64,000 bases of DNA from Microbulbifer variabilis (GCF_023716485.1 NZ_CP092418.1:4791836-4855835), one strand, 5' to 3'; shown: positions 17,131-26,804, numbered from the stretch's first letter. Numbers and translations are program-made. Notes: generated from the letters alone by a model not told the origin.

Positions 17131-19335
17131 CTATAAAGGCTGCAGCTTAGCCATAGCCACTACCAGCCATTTACTGCCAACATCATCGAAATTGACCTGT
17201 ACACGTGTACGGGGGCCATTACCTTCGAACTGCACTACGGTGCCCTCGCCGAACCTGACATGCTCAACCCGGCCACCCAGTGCCAATGGTGGTAAATCAT
17301 CGAAATCTGGCGCCGGGTCGGAAAACTGGCCCACCTTGCCATAATCCGCCTGGTAGAGGGGACGGGAAATTTCGGTCTTCAAGCGCACTTCGTGCACCAA
17401 ATTTGGCGGAATCTCACCGATAAAGCGAGACGGACTGTTGTAGGTCTCGCTGCCAAACAGGCGCCGGTTTTCCGCGTAGGTAATATACAGTTTACACATG
17501 GCGCGGGTGATACCCACGTAGCAGAGGCGCCGCTCTTCCTCCATACGGCCGGGCTCCTGTGCAGACATCTTGTGGGGGAACAGGTTTTCCTCCACGCCCG
17601 CCATAAACACCAAAGGAAATTCCAGGCCCTTGGCAGAGTGCAGGGTCATCAGCTGGACGGCATCTTCAAACTCATCCGCCTGGCCTTCACCGGCATCGAG
17701 GGCGGCGCTGTCGAGGAACTGGTTAAGAAGAGGGATTTCCTCCTCATCTTCCTCCCCCTCGGGCAGGTCCACACCGGCAAAAGAGCGACAAGCAGTGACC
17801 AATTCCTGCAAGTTCTCCACCCGCGTCTGGCCCTTCTCACCTTTTTCTTTGCCGTGGAATTCCAGCAGGCCGCTAGTCTCGATCACATCCTCGGCAATGG
17901 CATCCAGCTCTTTATCTTCCGCATTTGCAGCCAGCTGGTTGATCAGATCCAGAAAGCTCTGCAGAGCATTACCGGCGCGCGCAGCCAGTACGCGCTGTTG
18001 CAACATCAGCTTGGCCGCCTGCCACAAGGAACAGCCCTGCTCGCGAGCAAAGGAGCGCACCATTTCCACCGTGCGCGCACCAATGCCACGAGTGGGGGTA
18101 TTCACCACCCGTTCAAATGCAGTGTCATCATTGCGATTGCTGATCAGGCGCAGGTAGGACAGGGCATTTTTGATTTCCAGGCGATCGTAGAAGCGCTGGC
18201 CACCGTAGATACGGTAGGGCACCTGTTCGCGCAGTAGCCCCTCTTCAAGCACCCGGGATTGGGCGTTGGAGCGGTAGAGGATGGCAATGCTGTCGCGGCG
18301 ATTGCCATCGCGCACCCAATCATTGATACGCTCGACGATAAAGCGCGACTCATCCTGCTCGTTGTAGGCGGCGTAGACGGCGATGGGCTCGCCTTCTTCC
18401 CCCTTGGTCCACAACTCCTTGCCCAGACGACCGCTGTTATTGGCGATCACCGCGTTGGCCGCATTCAGAATGGTGGAGGTGGAGCGATAATTCTGCTCCA
18501 GGCGTACCGTCTGCACTTCACGCAGATCTGTAGAAAAGTGCTGGATATTCTCGATCTTGGCGCCGCGCCAACCGTAAATGGACTGGTCATCGTCACCCAC
18601 AGCGGTGATATGGCACTGTTCCCCTGCGAGCAGGCGCAACCAAGCGTATTGAATCGTGTTGGTATCCTGGAACTCATCCACCAGGATATGGGGGAAACGC
18701 CGGCGGTAGTGGGCCAGAATACTGTCGTTATTCAGCCAAAGTTCGTGGGCGCGCAGCAGCAACTCGCCAAAATCTACCAGCCCACCGCGCTGACAGGCCT
18801 CTTCATAGGCGAAGTAGATGCGCACCATGGTCTGCAACCAGGGATCGGCGCCGGCATTGATATATTGCGGGCGCAGGCCTTCATCTTTCTGCGCGCCAAT
18901 CCACCACTGGGTTTCCCGCGGCGGCCACTTTTTATCGTCCAGCCCCAGATCTGCCTGTACCCGCTTGATCAGGCGCAGCTGGTCGTCGGAATCCAGAATC
19001 TGGAAGTTCTGCGGCAACTTGGCTTCTTGCCAGTGGGCTTTGAGCAGGCGGTGAGCCAGGCCGTGGAAAGTGCCCACCCACATGCCAAAGGTATTCACCC
19101 CCAGCAACTCTTCGATACGGGCGCGCATCTCGCGGGCCGCCTTGTTGGTAAAGGTCACCGCCATAATGGAGTAGGGCGAGGCGCCCTCCACCTGCATTAG
19201 CCAAGCGATGCGGTGTACCAGCACCCGGGTCTTGCCCGAGCCGGCACCGGCCAGAACCAATTGATTGCCGGGCGCGGCAGCTACCGCTTCGCGCTGGGCG
19301 TCGTTGAGGGGGTCTAAAATCTGAGATACGTCCAT
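17131..19335 (-). CDS. uvrD: DNA helicase II UvrD
   Basis: An SF1A 3-to-5-prime helicase of nucleotide excision and mismatch repair. 734 residues, close to the usual 720. Motifs in order: LNDAQREAV (Q-motif region), Walker A GAGSGKT (about residues 31-37), VTFTNKAAREM (Ia), LVDEFQDTN (II), VGDDDQSIYGWRGA (III), LEQNYRS (IV), TLHSAKGLEFPLVFM (V) and CYVGITRA (VI). The C-terminus ends with the small Tudor-like fold seen in UvrD/PcrA. Minus strand, single gene, divergent from hexR. Confidence 0.95.
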   Translation of the reverse strand: MDVSQILDPLNDAQREAVAAAPGNQLVLAGAGSGKTRVLVHRIAWLMQVEGASPYSIMAVTFTNKAAREMRARIEELLGVNTFGMWVGTFHGLAHRLLKAHWQEAKLPQNFQILDSDDQLRLIKRVQADLGLDDKKWPPRETQWWIGAQKDEGLRPQYINAGADPWLQTMVRIYFAYEEACQRGGLVDFGELLLRAHELWLNNDSILAHYRRRFPHILVDEFQDTNTIQYAWLRLLAGEQCHITAVGDDDQSIYGWRGAKIENIQHFSTDLREVQTVRLEQNYRSTSTILNAANAVIANNSGRLGKELWTKGEEGEPIAVYAAYNEQDESRFIVERINDWVRDGNRRDSIAILYRSNAQSRVLEEGLLREQVPYRIYGGQRFYDRLEIKNALSYLRLISNRNDDTAFERVVNTPTRGIGARTVEMVRSFAREQGCSLWQAAKLMLQQRVLAARAGNALQSFLDLINQLAANAEDKELDAIAEDVIETSGLLEFHGKEKGEKGQTRVENLQELVTACRSFAGVDLPEGEEDEEEIPLLNQFLDSAALDAGEGQADEFEDAVQLMTLHSAKGLEFPLVFMAGVEENLFPHKMSAQEPGRMEEERRLCYVGITRAMCKLYITYAENRRLFGSETYNSPSRFIGEIPPNLVHEVRLKTEISRPLYQADYGKVGQFSDPAPDFDDLPPLALGGRVEHVRFGEGTVVQFEGNGPRTRVQVNFDDVGSKWLVVAMAKLQPL

Positions 19336-19474
19336 GGGCGAAGATTGTACCAGAGCTGCTGTATAAGACCTGTGTAAATAAACAGGATTTTACCCCGGCT
19401 GACAATGCAAAGCCCCTCGCCAGCCGGGGGCGCAGCGGCTAAACTGCGCCAACTGGCATAGAGAAGGAAGTCCT

Positions 19475-20329
19475 GTGAAACCGGCGGAAGTAACGCAACG
19501 AATCAGTGAGCAACTGTCATCCATGCGCAAATCTGAGCGCAAGGTGGCGGAGTATATTCTCGCCAATCCCGATGAAATTATTCATATGCGCATCGTCGAC
19601 CTGGCCACCGAGGCCCAGGTGAGCGAGCCGACCGTGGTGCGCTTTTGTCGCGCCGTGGGCTGTTCCGGCTTCCAGGAGTTCAAGTTGAACCTGGCGCAAC
19701 AGCTGGCTTCCAGCCCCAGCTTCGGCCAAATCGCGGTGACCGAGACCGACACCATTGCCGAGTACAAACGCAAGGTGTTCGACTCAACAGTAGATACTCT
19801 GCTAAAAGTGCGCGATAGAATTGACGACCGCGCCCTTGAGGCCGCTGTCACTGCGATGGCCGCTTCCAAGCGGGTGGAATTCTTCGGCTTTGGCGCCTCT
19901 GGTGCTGTCGCCGCCGATGCCCAGCACAAGTTCTTCCGCCTGCAATTGGCCACCGCCGCCCACTCGGACCACCACATCCAGAATATGTCAGCCATGTCTA
20001 TGCAGCCGGGCGATGTAGTCGTGGCTATCTCCCAGAGTGGCCGCACCAAGGCACTACTGCGCTCCATGAGCATGGCAAAGGAGCAGGGCGCTCTGGTGGT
20101 TGGCCTGGCACCCAGCGGTTCGCCGGTGGCACAGCAGGCCAGTATCCCGCTAGAAGTGGATGTGGAAGAAGATATTGAGATCTATACACCACTGTCCTCA
20201 CGCATCGCCCACCTAGTGGTGATTGATGTGCTCGCCATCGGCGTTGCCCAGCGCAAAGGCCCCCAGTTGCAAGAGCACCTACTAAAGCTGAAGCAGGGCC
20301 TGTACACATTGCGGGAAGACAAACACTGA
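19475..20329 (+). CDS. hexR: HexR, RpiR-family regulator of central carbon metabolism
   Basis: A cytoplasmic transcription factor, 284 residues. An N-terminal helix-turn-helix (about 1-77) carries KSERKVAEYILANPDEI and VSEPTVVRFCRAVGCSGFQE; a C-terminal SIS domain (about 120-270) carries FFGFGASGAVAADAQHKFFR and the sugar-phosphate loop VAISQSGRTK. It aligns well by eye with E. coli HexR/YebK. The start is GTG with GAAGGAAG upstream. HexR represses Entner-Doudoroff genes in relatives, but none of those lie next to it here. Divergent from uvrD. Confidence 0.85.
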   Translation: MKPAEVTQRISEQLSSMRKSERKVAEYILANPDEIIHMRIVDLATEAQVSEPTVVRFCRAVGCSGFQEFKLNLAQQLASSPSFGQIAVTETDTIAEYKRKVFDSTVDTLLKVRDRIDDRALEAAVTAMAASKRVEFFGFGASGAVAADAQHKFFRLQLATAAHSDHHIQNMSAMSMQPGDVVVAISQSGRTKALLRSMSMAKEQGALVVGLAPSGSPVAQQASIPLEVDVEEDIEIYTPLSSRIAHLVVIDVLAIGVAQRKGPQLQEHLLKLKQGLYTLREDKH

Positions 20330-20448
20330 GGGAAATTTGCAAGAATGCGGCACTGGATAATGTGTCACAGCCCCTCTACCATGCCTGCTGTATCCGGCAA
20401 TCTACTGCCACTGCCAACAAGTGCCCCTAGCCGTTCCAGAGCAATTCC

Positions 20449-21708
20449 ATGACATCCACCGCATTATCCGCTGAGCAAAAAGCACCGCGCTGGTTGGTGG
20501 TATGGCTAGCGGCGCTGGTCTCCCTGACGCCATTTTCCATCGACAGTTACTTGCCGGCTATCCCGGCCATGGCCGGTGCGCTCGATACCGAAGTGGAGCG
20601 GGTGCAGTATTCGGTCTCCAGCTTTTTACTGGGTTTTGCCCTAGGCCAGCTCTTCGGCGGCCCTCTCTCCGATCGTTGGGGCAGGCGACTGGTCGGCACT
20701 ATCGGCCTGTGCATTTATATCGTCAGTTCACTGCTGATCCTGTTTGCCGACCATGTCGATCAACTGATTATCCTGCGTTTTTTCCAGGCCGTGGGGGGCG
20801 GTTTTGCTACAGTGATTTGCGCCGCCATAGTGCGCGATCTGCACAGTGGGCGTGAAGCCGCCAAAATTATTTCTATGATCAGTACCATCATGCTGATCGC
20901 CCCCCTGATCGCTCCAGTAATCGGCTCTCTACTGCTCGCAGTGGGTGGCTGGCAGAGTATTTTTGTATTCCTGCTACTGTACGCCGCTGCCATGCTGCTA
21001 TTAGTGCGCTTACTGTTACCAGAAACTGTATCGCGTTTTACCCGCGCGCGGCGCCAGTTGATGCCATTAGCTTCACTGATTTCCACTTATGGACAAGTGC
21101 TACGCAACCGCCGCGCCCTCGGTTTTCTCGGCGCCCAGGCCTGTGTCAGTGGTTCGATGTTTATCTATATCACCACCGCACCCTTTGTCTTTATGGACTA
21201 CTTCAGTGTCAGTCCGAGCCGCTTCCCGCTATTCTTTGGCGCCTGTATTCTGGGGCTGATCTGTATGGTGCAGGTCAATATCCGCCTGCTCAACCTGTTC
21301 CAGCCGCGCAATATTTTATTGGCTGGCGTCACCCTGCAGATGCTCGGCTGTGGTTTGCTATTACTCGGCACTCTGACCGGTATTAAAGAGCTGACTCTGT
21401 GGATGGTACCTCTGGTATTGGTAATGAGCTGTATCGGTATTACTGGGCCCAATGCCGCCGCCTGTTATCTGGAGTTTTTTCCCAAAATCAGCGGCAGCGC
21501 CAACGCCCTGTATGGCGCCACAATTTTTATCACTGGCGGTGTGCTGGGCGGATTAGTAAGCAGCCTGCACACAGGCACCCTGGTTCCTATTGCCGCGTCC
21601 ATGTTTGGGTGTGCAGTAGTGGCCCTGTTCTCCACTTTGGTAATTGCTCAAGCGCGCAAACCCATCGACTCGGATATACCAATCACCAGGCGTTTTACCC
21701 CGCGTTGA
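20449..21708 (+). CDS. Bcr/CflA-family multidrug MFS transporter
   Basis: An inner-membrane drug/proton antiporter of the 12-helix type, 419 residues. The first helix has TPFSIDSYLPAIPAMAGAL, diagnostic of the Bcr/CflA branch, followed by LLGFALGQLFGGPLSDRWGR with the MFS motif A and PLIAPVIGSLLL. Near the end, ITGPNAAACYLEFFPKISGS fits the same branch. The start lacks a strong ribosome site. Monocistronic; its neighbour hexR is co-oriented 120 bases upstream, with no evidence of linkage. Confidence 0.88.
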   Translation: MTSTALSAEQKAPRWLVVWLAALVSLTPFSIDSYLPAIPAMAGALDTEVERVQYSVSSFLLGFALGQLFGGPLSDRWGRRLVGTIGLCIYIVSSLLILFADHVDQLIILRFFQAVGGGFATVICAAIVRDLHSGREAAKIISMISTIMLIAPLIAPVIGSLLLAVGGWQSIFVFLLLYAAAMLLLVRLLLPETVSRFTRARRQLMPLASLISTYGQVLRNRRALGFLGAQACVSGSMFIYITTAPFVFMDYFSVSPSRFPLFFGACILGLICMVQVNIRLLNLFQPRNILLAGVTLQMLGCGLLLLGTLTGIKELTLWMVPLVLVMSCIGITGPNAAACYLEFFPKISGSANALYGATIFITGGVLGGLVSSLHTGTLVPIAASMFGCAVVALFSTLVIAQARKPIDSDIPITRRFTPR

Positions 21709-21765
21709 GGAGTCTGTTTTGTGTTCATCTATTGAAAAGGGGGTATTTCGGCCCGGCTATATTGG

Positions 21766-22215
21766 CTAAATACTCAGGGACCATATTTGCCACTTCTGTT
21801 CCGGAGCTCCACCTAGTTGTTGATAAAAAGCTTGTGCATCTACATTAGTAGAAAGAACTTCCCACTTTATTTTGGCACTACCCCGCTCATAGGCCTCTTT
21901 TATTAAAAACCCCATCAATGCCCTTCCTACCCCTTTACGGCGATACTCTTTGTTACCAACTACGTAAAGTTCTTTAATCCACAACCAGGGAGTTAAATCA
22001 TAGGTAAAGGGAAGGGCATAAAAAACCAGGTAGCCAATAGCTACACCGCTGTCTTCGGCCACTAAACATTGAAAGTCTGCCCGCTTAAATAGCCGATTAT
22101 TTAATTCTTCCTCAGTAACCTTGAACTTATCTAAGTAGCCTTCGAATTTAGCTAACCCACGCATCATCTCCAATAGTTCGGGAATATCACTAGGCTTTGC
22201 GTTACGTATAAGCAT
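21766..22215 (-). CDS. GNAT-family N-acetyltransferase, SSAT-like
   Basis: A 149-residue acetyl-CoA-dependent acetyltransferase. The GNAT acetyl-CoA loop is EYRRKGVGRALMGFLIKEA and the N-terminus is IRNAKPSDIPELLEMMRGLAKFE. The pattern of FTYDLTPWLWIKELYVV and the C-terminal AQAFYQQLGG match the diamine N-acetyltransferase (SSAT) subgroup, so polyamines or related amines are possible substrates, not proven. Weak ribosome site. Co-oriented with the rhodanese gene upstream. Confidence 0.8.
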   Translation of the reverse strand: MLIRNAKPSDIPELLEMMRGLAKFEGYLDKFKVTEEELNNRLFKRADFQCLVAEDSGVAIGYLVFYALPFTYDLTPWLWIKELYVVGNKEYRRKGVGRALMGFLIKEAYERGSAKIKWEVLSTNVDAQAFYQQLGGAPEQKWQIWSLSI

Positions 22216-22305
22216 TTATTTGTTGCCAAATTTGATGGATTGGTAGAGGGTGCAATCTTCACCCTCTTTGTTTCTGGCCTTGAGAGATAGAATCTCACTT
22301 TGATC

Positions 22306-22719
22306 TTAGGCGCTGATAGTTTCCTTTTCTCCCACCAGTTTGAACCCTTCATCTATCCATCCGGTTATACCACCAATCATTTTTTTCACTGGAAGCCCCA
22401 ATTTTGCCAACCGGACAGCAGCCTTCTCTGTTGCATTGCAATGGGGCCCGGCGCAGTAAACGACGAACAAAGTGGAATCTAGATAGCGAGATACAAGCTC
22501 TTTATTGATGTGCTGATAGGGTAGGGACTCAGCGCCCAAAATGTGCCCCTGACGAAAGGCTTCTTCACCACGAACATCCAACAGCACGAAGTCCTGGCGC
22601 CCATTGGTTAGGGCATGATGAACATCCCAGCAGTCCGCCTCAAAGGCCATCAGTTCTTGGAAATGTTGCAGGGCTTTTTGGCTGCTAGCTGGGGCAATAC
22701 GACTTACAGCAGAACTCAT
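22306..22719 (-). CDS. rhodanese-domain protein
   Basis: A single rhodanese domain of about 137 residues. The active-site loop is VVYCAGPHCNAT with Cys as the presumed persulfide nucleophile; the CH2A motif is FVLLDVRGEEAFRQGHI. This suggests sulfur transfer or a sulfurtransferase-like role. I chose the ATG at 22719, which has AAGGAG at ideal distance; a GTG seven codons upstream overlaps that site. Divergently transcribed from the FtrA-type regulator 141 bases away, which probably controls it. Confidence 0.85.
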   Translation of the reverse strand: MSSAVSRIAPASSQKALQHFQELMAFEADCWDVHHALTNGRQDFVLLDVRGEEAFRQGHILGAESLPYQHINKELVSRYLDSTLFVVYCAGPHCNATEKAAVRLAKLGLPVKKMIGGITGWIDEGFKLVGEKETISA

Positions 22720-22860
22720 AATTATCTCCTTGGTTAACACTCACTCTTTGTCATATATGTATTCTGTTCTCTGGCTATTTATTTAACGATTGGCTTAAAA
22801 GCCATATAGCGTTAAATTTGAGCCAATCTGGGTCATCGAAGTGAGAAATCAAGGGAGGGC

Positions 22861-23853
22861 ATGATGGATAAGGGAAAAGCAAAGCGCGTAGCGATTCTGG
22901 TTCATCATCAGGTTGCCTTATTTGAACTTGGCTGCGCGACCGAACTGTTCTGTTTACCCCGCCCCTGTACCGATACGCTCTATGAGGGAGAGGTTGTTTC
23001 CTTCACTGCCAAGGCACAGCTGGGGCTTGGGGGGGTATCCCTACAGTGCAGACAAGTGAGCAGCCTGATGGATTACGATTTGTTAGTCGTACCCAGCTGG
23101 CCGACTACACCACAAACCAAGGGCTGCTCCCTACAATCTGTATACGCTGCTGTGGAAGCCTTTGCGGCGGAACGCCGGCAAATTCTGACTTTTTGTTCTG
23201 GCGCATTTTTACCTGCCGAAATTGGTTTGCTGGATGGAAGGCAAGCCACCACGCATTGGCGCTATGCGAATACCTTTAAAAAGCGATTCCCCAAAGTAGA
23301 GTATGTAGGGGATGTACTTTATGTCTGGCAGGACAAATTGGCCTGTTCTGCAGGAAGCTCAGCAGCAATAGATTTGGGTATAGAGTATTTACGGCGTAGC
23401 CATGGTTATGAATTGGCTAATTCTGTAGCCAAGCGCCTGGTGATGGCTCCTCATCGGCAGGGAGGACAGGCCCAGTTTGTAGAGACCCCAGTTTCCAAGC
23501 GGCCCGATCATTTCGCGGGCGCCCTGGATTGGGCCCTTGCCAACCTGGATAAACCCATCATGGTGGGCGACTTGGCGAAACAAGCGCATCTCTCTCGTCG
23601 CAGTTTCGATAGAAAATTTCGCCAATCCATGGGGCTGGCCCCTAAAGAATGGTTAACGCAACAACGGCTTCGTGTAGCGCAAAAAGCTCTGGAGTCAGGC
23701 AGTGAGACCATTGATCATGCAGCACAAGTTTCTGGTTTTGAGAGCAGTGCAACCCTTCGCCATCATTTCCGTAAAGCTTTCGGTATCTCTCCGGGTCAGT
23801 ACCAACGACAATTTGCCTGTCCAGATAAGGCTGAAGATATGTGTAGGGAGTAA
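22861..23853 (+). CDS. ftrA: GATase1-like/AraC transcriptional regulator, FtrA type
   Basis: 330 residues. The N-terminal half is a DJ-1/PfpI (class I glutamine amidotransferase-like) domain with TFCSGAFLPAEIGLLDGRQATTHW, where Cys sits at the nucleophile elbow. The C-terminal AraC domain has two helix-turn-helix units: LAKQAHLSRRSFDRKFRQ and AAQVSGFESSATLRHHFRKAFG. The combination matches FtrA, which is often divergent from a rhodanese gene, as here. AGGGAGG precedes the ATG; an adjacent second ATG is equally possible. It probably activates the rhodanese gene. The ligand is unknown. Confidence 0.8.
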   Translation: MMDKGKAKRVAILVHHQVALFELGCATELFCLPRPCTDTLYEGEVVSFTAKAQLGLGGVSLQCRQVSSLMDYDLLVVPSWPTTPQTKGCSLQSVYAAVEAFAAERRQILTFCSGAFLPAEIGLLDGRQATTHWRYANTFKKRFPKVEYVGDVLYVWQDKLACSAGSSAAIDLGIEYLRRSHGYELANSVAKRLVMAPHRQGGQAQFVETPVSKRPDHFAGALDWALANLDKPIMVGDLAKQAHLSRRSFDRKFRQSMGLAPKEWLTQQRLRVAQKALESGSETIDHAAQVSGFESSATLRHHFRKAFGISPGQYQRQFACPDKAEDMCRE

Positions 23854-23977
23854 ATAAATCGAGGACTATTCCTGAACGGGATAAGATGCTTTCAGTGAGT
23901 ACAGCCACAACTTCGACCAACGCTAGCGGAGCTGATGCACTGTTTATTTGGCGGCAATATACTCTTGGGCCCTCAAT

Positions 23978-24577
23978 CTAACTGAGATTTTCCTCTTGCA
24001 AGGCGTGCTGAACTGCCGGGCGCGCTGCCATACGTTCCTGAAAAGCCTGTAACCTGGGCCAACGTGTCATATCAAAATCCTGCACCTTGAGCCAGCGGTT
24101 TATCAGGTAGAGATACGCATCCACGACAGATAAAGAATTCCCCAGCAGGTAGTCGTTCTGTAGCTGCTCTTCAATATAATCCATGCGACGTAGAATCCTT
24201 TCCCGAGCTTTTTTCTTTTCTTCCTCAGTGCCTTTCCAAAACAGGGGCAAGAAAGATTTATGAACCTCCGCGCTAATAAAATTCAACCACTCCAACAAGC
24301 GGTAATGGTCCAAAGTGCCCAACGGTGGCGCCAAACCGGCATCGGGCTTTTGCTCGGCGAGAAACTGCATAATAGCGACGCCCTCTGTGAGTAACTCACC
24401 CCCCTCTAGCTGCAGTACTGGTACATAGCCCTTGGGGTTAACTCTATAAAAGTCGTCGCCGTTTTCCAGGGTATGCGTCTTTAGATCCACTTTGCAGAGT
24501 TCGAGATCAATACCCGCCTCCAGGGCGACGATATGTGGGGATAGAGAACAGGCTCCTGGCGCATAAAAGAGTTTCAC
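23978..24577 (-). CDS. glutathione S-transferase (beta/GstA-like)
   Basis: A cytosolic GST of about 199 residues. The thioredoxin-like N-domain starts KLFYAPGACSLSPHIVALEAG, with the Cys typical of bacterial beta-class enzymes, and has the cis-Pro segment GYVPVLQLEGGELLTEGVAIM. The helical C-domain contains LLGNSLSVVDAYLY. I chose the GTG at 24577 because AGGAGG sits six bases upstream; the in-frame ATG ten codons earlier has no site. Followed 66 bases upstream by the DoxX gene on the same strand, possibly the same operon. Physiological substrate unknown. Confidence 0.85.
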   Translation of the reverse strand: MKLFYAPGACSLSPHIVALEAGIDLELCKVDLKTHTLENGDDFYRVNPKGYVPVLQLEGGELLTEGVAIMQFLAEQKPDAGLAPPLGTLDHYRLLEWLNFISAEVHKSFLPLFWKGTEEEKKKARERILRRMDYIEEQLQNDYLLGNSLSVVDAYLYLINRWLKVQDFDMTRWPRLQAFQERMAARPAVQHALQEENLS

Positions 24578-24642
24578 GGTGACCCTCCTGAGTGGACTGT
24601 GCGGCATCGGGCAATATAGGCGCCTACTGGCTTCACAAGGCG

Positions 24643-25041
24643 CTATTTTTTGCGAATCCAGTGATCTAGGCTGAAGCGCCCAGCACCCGCGCAGGCGAGA
24701 ATCAGGTAGCCTCCAGCAATGGTGATGTTCTTCATAAAGCTGGTCATCTCTGCGGGATCGCCTGGTGAGTAATGCACCATCCAGGCACTAGCCAGACAGA
24801 AGAGAAAAAGAATCACTGCGGAAAAGCGGGTAAAGAATCCGAGCAATATCGCCAGGCCACCGACCAGTTCTACGATAATCACCAAGGGAAGTAACAGGGC
24901 GGGGATTCCCATGGAAACCATAAAGGCTTCCGTCATTTTGTAGCCGCCGATCTTATTCCAGCCGGCAAAGATAAACAGCAGGGACATTAATACCCGCCCG
25001 ACAAGTTTAGAGGTATCACATAACAGGGGATGATGTGCCAC
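24643..25041 (-). CDS. DoxX-family membrane protein
   Basis: 132 residues with four hydrophobic segments (about 13-30, 45-68, 72-90 and 105-122), as in DoxX/DoxD proteins. Typical features: the FIFAGWNKIGGY start of the first loop and ALLLPLVIIVELVGGLAILLG. The frame starts with GTG (GTGGCACATCAT), preceded by a purine-rich GAGAGAAGG; an internal Met at residue 19 would cut into the first helix. The role in this organism is unknown; DoxX proteins have been linked to thiol/redox stress. Lies upstream of a GST gene on the same strand. Confidence 0.75.
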   Translation of the reverse strand: MAHHPLLCDTSKLVGRVLMSLLFIFAGWNKIGGYKMTEAFMVSMGIPALLLPLVIIVELVGGLAILLGFFTRFSAVILFLFCLASAWMVHYSPGDPAEMTSFMKNITIAGGYLILACAGAGRFSLDHWIRKK

Positions 25042-25483
25042 GGCCTTCTCTCTTCTTTAACTGTTACATTGGGCTCTACCTGATGCCTCCAGTGTAGTTG
25101 GGAAGCCATATCGAAATGGGGGCGATGCCGACAGCAATGTATTCCACTAAGAGAAACTTGCACCGCAATTGAGAGTCAGACGAGGCGGAAATTAACGAAT
25201 GACAGTTTCGGCAGGCGCGGAAAAGTTGTTGTAGATATAAATAGAAAATGCGGTTGTACCGCACTGAGGAGCCGTTACAATTGCGCGCCCCCAACCAGGG
25301 CGCAGCCGGCGGTATCTATACCTGACACCCCTGTGCCCAGAGCCCTGTCAGGGAAACTCGAGTGGGCCCCTGCGCGACTACACTAACGGCACACTCAGCA
25401 ACTGATAATTTCGCCCGTAAAAGCATCGCTTTTGAGGGGTGGGCAAGGCCCCGCAATTCTTATCCCTGGAGTCCACGCACGGC
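25042..25483. other. intergenic region with small hairpins before the antiporter gene
   Basis: About 440 bases between divergent genes. It contains TGCGGT/ACCGCA (25249-25263, 3-base loop) and CCTGACA/TGTCAGG (25321-25352). I see no convincing gene and recognise no riboswitch class. Promoters for DoxX (leftward) and the antiporter (rightward) should lie here. Confidence 0.5.
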
Positions 25484-26791
25484 ATGGAAGTCTATTACAC
25501 CTTTTGTTTTCTTGCCGCGGTGTCGGTCTTTCTCGGTTTCCTAAATCAGTATGTGCTGCGTGCGCAAACCACAATTGCCATCACCACTGGGGCCCTGGCC
25601 TTGTCGCTCATTGTCACCGGCCTGGGCAAATTGGGGATAGTGGAGTTGCGCACCTGGGCCGACCAACTGCTGCCGTTGCTTAACCTGGAAGACATCCTAC
25701 TCAAGGGAATGCTGGGCTTCCTGCTCTTCGCCGGCAGTTTGCATATCGACCTGTTGGAATTGCGCAATCAAAAACTGGAAATTGGCTTGCTGGCAATCGT
25801 TGGTACTTTGATTTCCACCTTTGCGGTGGGCGGCCTACTGTATTGGTTCCTCATGTTGATCAATATGCCGGTAGCCTTCATTTACTGCCTGTTATTCGGT
25901 GCCTTGATCTCCCCCACCGACCCCATCGCCGTATTGGCCATTATGAAAAACCTCAAGGCACCGGAGCAGGTTTCCATTCAGGTGGAAGGGGAATCCCTGT
26001 TCAACGATGGCTTCGGTATTGTGGTATTTGCAGTAATTTACGCGGTGGCTTTCGAAGGGGGGCAACCAACTGTACCGGCAGTGGCAGAGCTATTCGTGCT
26101 GGAAGCGATTGGGGGGATTCTGCTCGGCTTGATTATCGGAGGGCTGTTCCACTGGCTGATCTGTTGCACCGACGACCACAGCCTGGAGCTGTTGCTCACT
26201 CTGGTCATTCCAACTGCCGGATTCTCATTGGCCAATATCCTCGGTGTCTCCGGTGCCCTGGCGATGGTAGTGAGCGGAATTATTATCGGCAACTTCACCC
26301 GCGAGCGCGGCTTTTCCAGGGTGAGCCAGCACGAACTGGATAACTTCTGGAATATCACCGAGGATTTCCTCAACGGACTGCTGTTCCTGTTGGTGGGCCT
26401 GTTCCTGATTACTATCGATCTGCGCCCGGCGGACTACCTGCTAATGGTGGCGGGGATTGTCATCGTACTAATGGCACGAGTCCTGGCTGTGGGGGTGCCC
26501 TTCCTGTACCTGAAAAGGCGCCGCAGCTACCACCCTTACACCAACCGGATATTGATCTGGGGTGGTCTCAAAGGCGGCCTGGCCCTGGCCCTGGCCATGT
26601 CCATCCCCTCTGGCAGTGCTTTTGTTCAGGGGCAGGACCTGCGCTACCTATGGGTGGTTATGACCTATGGCGTAGTGCTCTTTTCTATTGTGGTGCAGGG
26701 CTCTACCATAGCGCCATTAATACGCCGCAGTCGCGAATTTGCCGAACCGGAAAGCGCGCCCGCCAGCGATCAGCAACACACTGCTAACTAG
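25484..26791 (+). CDS. CPA1-family Na+(K+)/H+ antiporter
   Basis: An inner-membrane cation/proton antiporter, about 435 residues with about 12 hydrophobic segments. Ion-binding motifs include ALISPTDPIAVLAIMKNL and EGESLFNDGFGIVVF with the conserved Asn-Asp pair; RILIWGGLKGGLALALAMSI is the conserved C-terminal part. No RCK/TrkA domain. The start is uncertain: the ATG at 25484 has GGAG 12 bases upstream, and a GTG at 25439 would add 15 polar residues. The next antiporter gene begins 13 bases after the stop, so the two are probably cotranscribed. Confidence 0.85.
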   Translation: MEVYYTFCFLAAVSVFLGFLNQYVLRAQTTIAITTGALALSLIVTGLGKLGIVELRTWADQLLPLLNLEDILLKGMLGFLLFAGSLHIDLLELRNQKLEIGLLAIVGTLISTFAVGGLLYWFLMLINMPVAFIYCLLFGALISPTDPIAVLAIMKNLKAPEQVSIQVEGESLFNDGFGIVVFAVIYAVAFEGGQPTVPAVAELFVLEAIGGILLGLIIGGLFHWLICCTDDHSLELLLTLVIPTAGFSLANILGVSGALAMVVSGIIIGNFTRERGFSRVSQHELDNFWNITEDFLNGLLFLLVGLFLITIDLRPADYLLMVAGIVIVLMARVLAVGVPFLYLKRRRSYHPYTNRILIWGGLKGGLALALAMSIPSGSAFVQGQDLRYLWVVMTYGVVLFSIVVQGSTIAPLIRRSREFAEPESAPASDQQHTAN

Positions 26792-26804
26792 CGATAATCG
26801 ATCA

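Noticed and set aside
17190..17215. Palindrome GTACACGTGTAC
   Set aside because: Lies inside the uvrD coding region and reads as ordinary codons; it does not match parS or a known operator.
18259..19200. Long open frame on the plus strand opposite uvrD
   Set aside because: Antisense to all helicase motifs of uvrD; no ribosome site or recognisable domain.
24568..24590. Possible parS-like GTTTCAC..GTGA
   Set aside because: Only half of the palindrome matches, and it coincides with the GST start codon and its ribosome site.
25076..25294. Small minus-strand frame beside the DoxX gene
   Set aside because: Irregular composition, no start signal, lies in a promoter region.
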